Assembly: GCF_016864375.1 (NCBI RefSeq)
Contig: NZ_CP069354.1
Span: forward strand, 1,054,001 to 1,118,000
From: Microvirga sp. VF16
GTDB taxonomy: Bacteria > Pseudomonadota > Alphaproteobacteria > Rhizobiales > Beijerinckiaceae
Length of the DNA stretch: 64,000 nucleotides
Reading direction: 5' to 3'
A program made the position numbers and the translations under genes. Shown here one piece after another: positions 61,552 to 64,000 of this stretch; the first letter of the stretch is position 1; each line of letters begins with the position of its first letter. The notes beneath the pieces are model-generated. The model was not told the origin of the DNA. It did not search any database and saw only the letters and a list, made by a program, of their open reading frames with translations.

Positions 61552-62811
61552 TTAGTAAATCGTGAGCGCGGGAATGTAGCTCACGGCAAGAAGGACCAGC
61601 ATGGCGACGCCGAAGAAGGGCCAGAGCTCGCGGGTGGTATCGGCCAGAGACGATCGTGCGATAGAAGAGGAGATGAACAGCGTGGTCCCGATCGGTGGCG
61701 TGTAAAGTCCGATGCCGAGATTCAGCACCATAATGAGGCCGAGCTGCACCGGATCCAGCCCGATCGTTGCCGCCAGTGGAACAAAGATCGGCCCGAGGAG
61801 CAGGATGGCAGGTGGAAGATCGAGCGGCATGCCGACGATGAGGAGCAGGATATTCATGGCCAGGATTACCAGCAGAGGATTGCTGATCGTGGCCGATACC
61901 CAATCGGCGAAGCGGGTCGGCACCTGGTCGAAGGTCAAGATCCAACCGACGATGGCGCTGCCCATGATGACGAGCATGACGACACCGGTTGCAATACCGG
62001 ACTCGATGAGGCTGTGATGGAAGCGCTGCCATGTCAGATCGCGATAGAAGAGAGCGCTCAGAGCAAGCGCATAGACAACAGCCAACACCGAGATCTCGGT
62101 TGGCGTGGCAATGCCGAAACGCAATCCGAGCAGGATCAGAATGGGCATAAGAAGGGCAGGGGCGCTCAGAACGGCAAGCCTGAGAAGCTCCATTCTCCCG
62201 ACGGTCGGATCTTCTGAGTGGATGCCGCGCCGCCTCGCAATCCAGCTGCAGGTCAGGATGAACCCGCCTGCCATAAGAATGCCCGGGAGGATTCCCGCCG
62301 TGAACAGATCGGCGATGCTGGTGCCGCTCACGAGGGAGTAAAGGATCAGCGGGATTGAAGGTGGAATGAGGATATCAATCACCGCGGATGTCGCGTTGTT
62401 GGCGGCGCAGAGCCCGGCCGGATAGCCCTGCCGCTTCTGCCAGGGGATAAGAACCGAGCCAAGGGCGCTGGCGTTGGCAACCGCACTCCCGGACACGCCG
62501 CCGAAGACGACCGAGGCCACAACGGTGGTCGAGAGCGGTCCTCCGCGCCAGCGCTGCATCGCCTTGGTGGCGAAGGACAGGAGTTCCTGTCCCAGCTTGC
62601 CGCCGAGCATCAGGCTGCCGGCCATCATGAAGAACGGCAGGGCAAGCATCGGGAAGGACTGCGTCTGCTGATACATCTGCTGAGCGACGATCATCAGCGG
62701 AAGCTCTCCCTGCCAAGCCAGCGTCGCGCCGGCCGCGATGACCAGGGCGTGCCCAACCGGGATCGCCAGCAGCATCAGGATCGTGAAGACAATGACGAGA
62801 ACGATGCTCAT
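61552..62811 (-). CDS. TRAP transporter large permease (DctM family)
   Basis: 419 aa from ATG 62811, overlapping the small-permease stop by 4 bp; the frame runs on to 63285 but that part belongs to the small-permease gene in another frame. DctM features: FPMLALPFFMMAGSLMLGG, GGVSGSAVANASALGSVLIP, GYPAGLCAANNATSAVIDIL, IPPSIPLILYSLVSG and GIGLYTPPIGTTLFI. It is a multi-helix inner-membrane protein that imports an organic acid with the other two subunits. Confidence 0.94.
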   Translation of the reverse strand: MSIVLVIVFTILMLLAIPVGHALVIAAGATLAWQGELPLMIVAQQMYQQTQSFPMLALPFFMMAGSLMLGGKLGQELLSFATKAMQRWRGGPLSTTVVASVVFGGVSGSAVANASALGSVLIPWQKRQGYPAGLCAANNATSAVIDILIPPSIPLILYSLVSGTSIADLFTAGILPGILMAGGFILTCSWIARRRGIHSEDPTVGRMELLRLAVLSAPALLMPILILLGLRFGIATPTEISVLAVVYALALSALFYRDLTWQRFHHSLIESGIATGVVMLVIMGSAIVGWILTFDQVPTRFADWVSATISNPLLVILAMNILLLIVGMPLDLPPAILLLGPIFVPLAATIGLDPVQLGLIMVLNLGIGLYTPPIGTTLFISSSIARSSLADTTRELWPFFGVAMLVLLAVSYIPALTIY

Positions 62812-63386
62812 ATGCCCGTCTCCTCTGGATCTGGGGTCGGCATAGCCTCCGGGCCGAGCATGGCAACCCGGAGCGCAAGCGCGAAGGTCGTGAGAATGAC
62901 AGCCGCACAGCCGAGTGCGAGCGCATAATAGCTGTAGCTGCTGGACAGGCCGAGCACGGGGCTCGTCTCGATCGACACGATATCGGCGACCCCAATCGCC
63001 TCCCAGCCGAGAACAGCGTATGAAGCGATGATGATCGCGTGGCCGAAGAGGAGCATGACGCGGGCTCCGTTCCGGCTCAGACGGGAGAGAACGGATTCCA
63101 CCGCCATATGGCCGCCCTTCTGAACGGCGAGCGCCACGCCTGCCATGATGAACCAGGGAAAGAGGCGCTCGGGGAGTTCCTGGGCAAAACGAAAGCCACC
63201 GCTCTCCAGAACATAGCGGGCGACGACGTTCGCTGTGAGGATCGCAAGCAGCGCGATCCCGGTCACCAAAATGACCGCTCGGCACATGAGACCAACCGCA
63301 CGGTCGATAACATTGGCCACGGCGAGCGCGCCGCCCCCCGTGGCCAACTCTTGCTCGTGGTCGGGAAGCGGCGCGACGCGCGTCAT
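62808..63386 (-). CDS. TRAP transporter small permease (DctQ family)
   Basis: 192 aa from ATG 63386, 4 bp after the binding-protein stop; the longer frame to 63563 overlaps the dctP gene. Four helices with the DctQ hallmark NVVARYVLESGGFRFAQELP (R near the start of helix 2 and E-L/E before the next) and LAVQKGGHMAVE. It bridges the binding protein and large permease in the inner membrane. Confidence 0.92.
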   Translation of the reverse strand: MTRVAPLPDHEQELATGGGALAVANVIDRAVGLMCRAVILVTGIALLAILTANVVARYVLESGGFRFAQELPERLFPWFIMAGVALAVQKGGHMAVESVLSRLSRNGARVMLLFGHAIIIASYAVLGWEAIGVADIVSIETSPVLGLSSSYSYYALALGCAAVILTTFALALRVAMLGPEAMPTPDPEETGI

Positions 63387-63390
63387 GACC

Positions 63391-64000
63391 TTAACTCCGG
63401 GCGGTTTTCGCGAGCCGGTCGACGAAGTCGCCGAAGGGCTTGGCGCGCCAGGTCTCGACCACCTTGGCGGAAGCTTCCCGGAAGGCTGGCCTGTCGACCT
63501 CGTTGACGGCAAGCTTCGGATTGGCCCGGAACTCGCTGTTGTACTTGGCCTCATTCTCGGCAAACAGCTTGCGCTGCAGGTCGCCGGCCTCCTTGGCAGC
63601 AGCCTTGATGATATCTCTGTCGGCGGCAGGCAGCCGGGTCCAGGTGATTTGCGACATCAGGAACGGAGAGCTCTCCCACTTATGGCCGGACAAGCTGATG
63701 AACTTGTTCACCTCGTAGAGCTTCGAGCTTGCAATATTGGTCAGCGGGTTCTCCTGGCCGTCGACGACACCCTGTTGCAGGGCGACATAGAGCTCGCCGA
63801 AGCTGATCTGCTCGGTTCCCGCACCAAGGGCTTGGAAGATATCGATCGTCATGGGATCCGGCGGGGTGCGGATCTTCAAGCCCTTCAGGTCCGCCGGCTT
63901 GACGACCGGCCGCTTGCTGTTGGTGATGTGGCGGATGCCGTTGTCCCACCAGCCGAGGGGCACCATCTGGACCTTGGAGAAGCGCTGCGCCAGTTCTTCG
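63391..64000 (-). CDS. TRAP transporter substrate-binding protein (DctP family), N-terminus outside the window
   Basis: About 203 residues of the C-terminal part are in the window; the frame stays open to the right edge. DctP features: KPADLKGLKIRTPPDPMTID (conserved ligand-binding Arg in KIRTP), EQISFGELYVALQQGVVDGQ and ENPLTNI. It is periplasmic. Unlike the other five SBP genes, no stem-loop follows its stop; dctQ begins 4 bp later. Confidence 0.92.
   Translation of the reverse strand, partial: EELAQRFSKVQMVPLGWWDNGIRHITNSKRPVVKPADLKGLKIRTPPDPMTIDIFQALGAGTEQISFGELYVALQQGVVDGQENPLTNIASSKLYEVNKFISLSGHKWESSPFLMSQITWTRLPAADRDIIKAAAKEAGDLQRKLFAENEAKYNSEFRANPKLAVNEVDRPAFREASAKVVETWRAKPFGDFVDRLAKTARS

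Overview
The window looks like a catabolic and transport region from an alphaproteobacterium of the order Hyphomicrobiales, most likely Methylobacteriaceae (Microvirga-like). This is an inference from the GC-rich codon use, the mix of TRAP, Bug/TTT and peptide ABC importers with LysR/GntR/LacI regulators, a small DUF6894-type protein, and a dispersed intergenic repeat with CTAG(A)GCATCG edges of the kind common in that group. I recognise no rRNA, tRNA, CRISPR array, prophage or intact insertion sequence.

Layout. 1-7 kb: edge of an antitoxin-like gene, an O-methyltransferase, then an aquaporin, a GH1-type glycosidase and an alpha/beta hydrolase on the minus strand, and a secreted serine-beta-lactamase-fold hydrolase. 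7-14.5 kb: a fused DctQM TRAP permease, a LacI regulator, a Tat-exported DctP protein, a VOC protein, a RuBisCO-like protein (RLP) and a DUF1537 sugar-acid kinase. The RLP/kinase pair matches 3-oxo-isoapionate (D-apionate) catabolism. 14.7-27 kb: a DapF-like epimerase, a LysR regulator, an M81/MlrC peptidase, a YtcJ-like amidohydrolase, a complete peptide ABC importer and a single protein joining a YkuD L,D-transpeptidase-fold domain to an AstE/aspartoacylase-type zinc hydrolase. I propose a scavenging pathway for D-amino-acid or murein-type peptides. 27-32 kb: a secreted ankyrin protein, a Tat-exported cytosine-deaminase-like amidohydrolase with its divergent LysR, and a PAS protein.

32-38.3 kb: a minus-strand operon with a FadR-type GntR regulator, a beta-hydroxyacid dehydrogenase, a polar-amino-acid-type ABC importer, an RpiB-type isomerase and a PfkB kinase. 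38.3-43.4 kb: possible transposase debris, an acyl-CoA thioesterase, a repeat-rich gap, an orphan Bug-family binding protein overlapping a PrpF-family isomerase, a LysR gene with a palindrome over its start codon, and a DUF6894 gene. 43.6-54.8 kb: a GntR-centred divergon. One arm is an omega-transaminase and an aldehyde dehydrogenase; the other is a C45 autoproteolytic hydrolase, a peptide ABC importer with fused ATPases and an alpha/beta hydrolase. 55-60.5 kb: a membrane GGDEF-EAL protein, an MFS exporter and Pcm. 60.6-64 kb: a second TRAP operon with a beta-hydroxyacid dehydrogenase, running off the right edge.

Two patterns cut across these modules. Five of six solute-binding-protein genes are followed by a stem-loop, and three unrelated genes end in a TAG stop codon supplied by the edge of the dispersed repeat.
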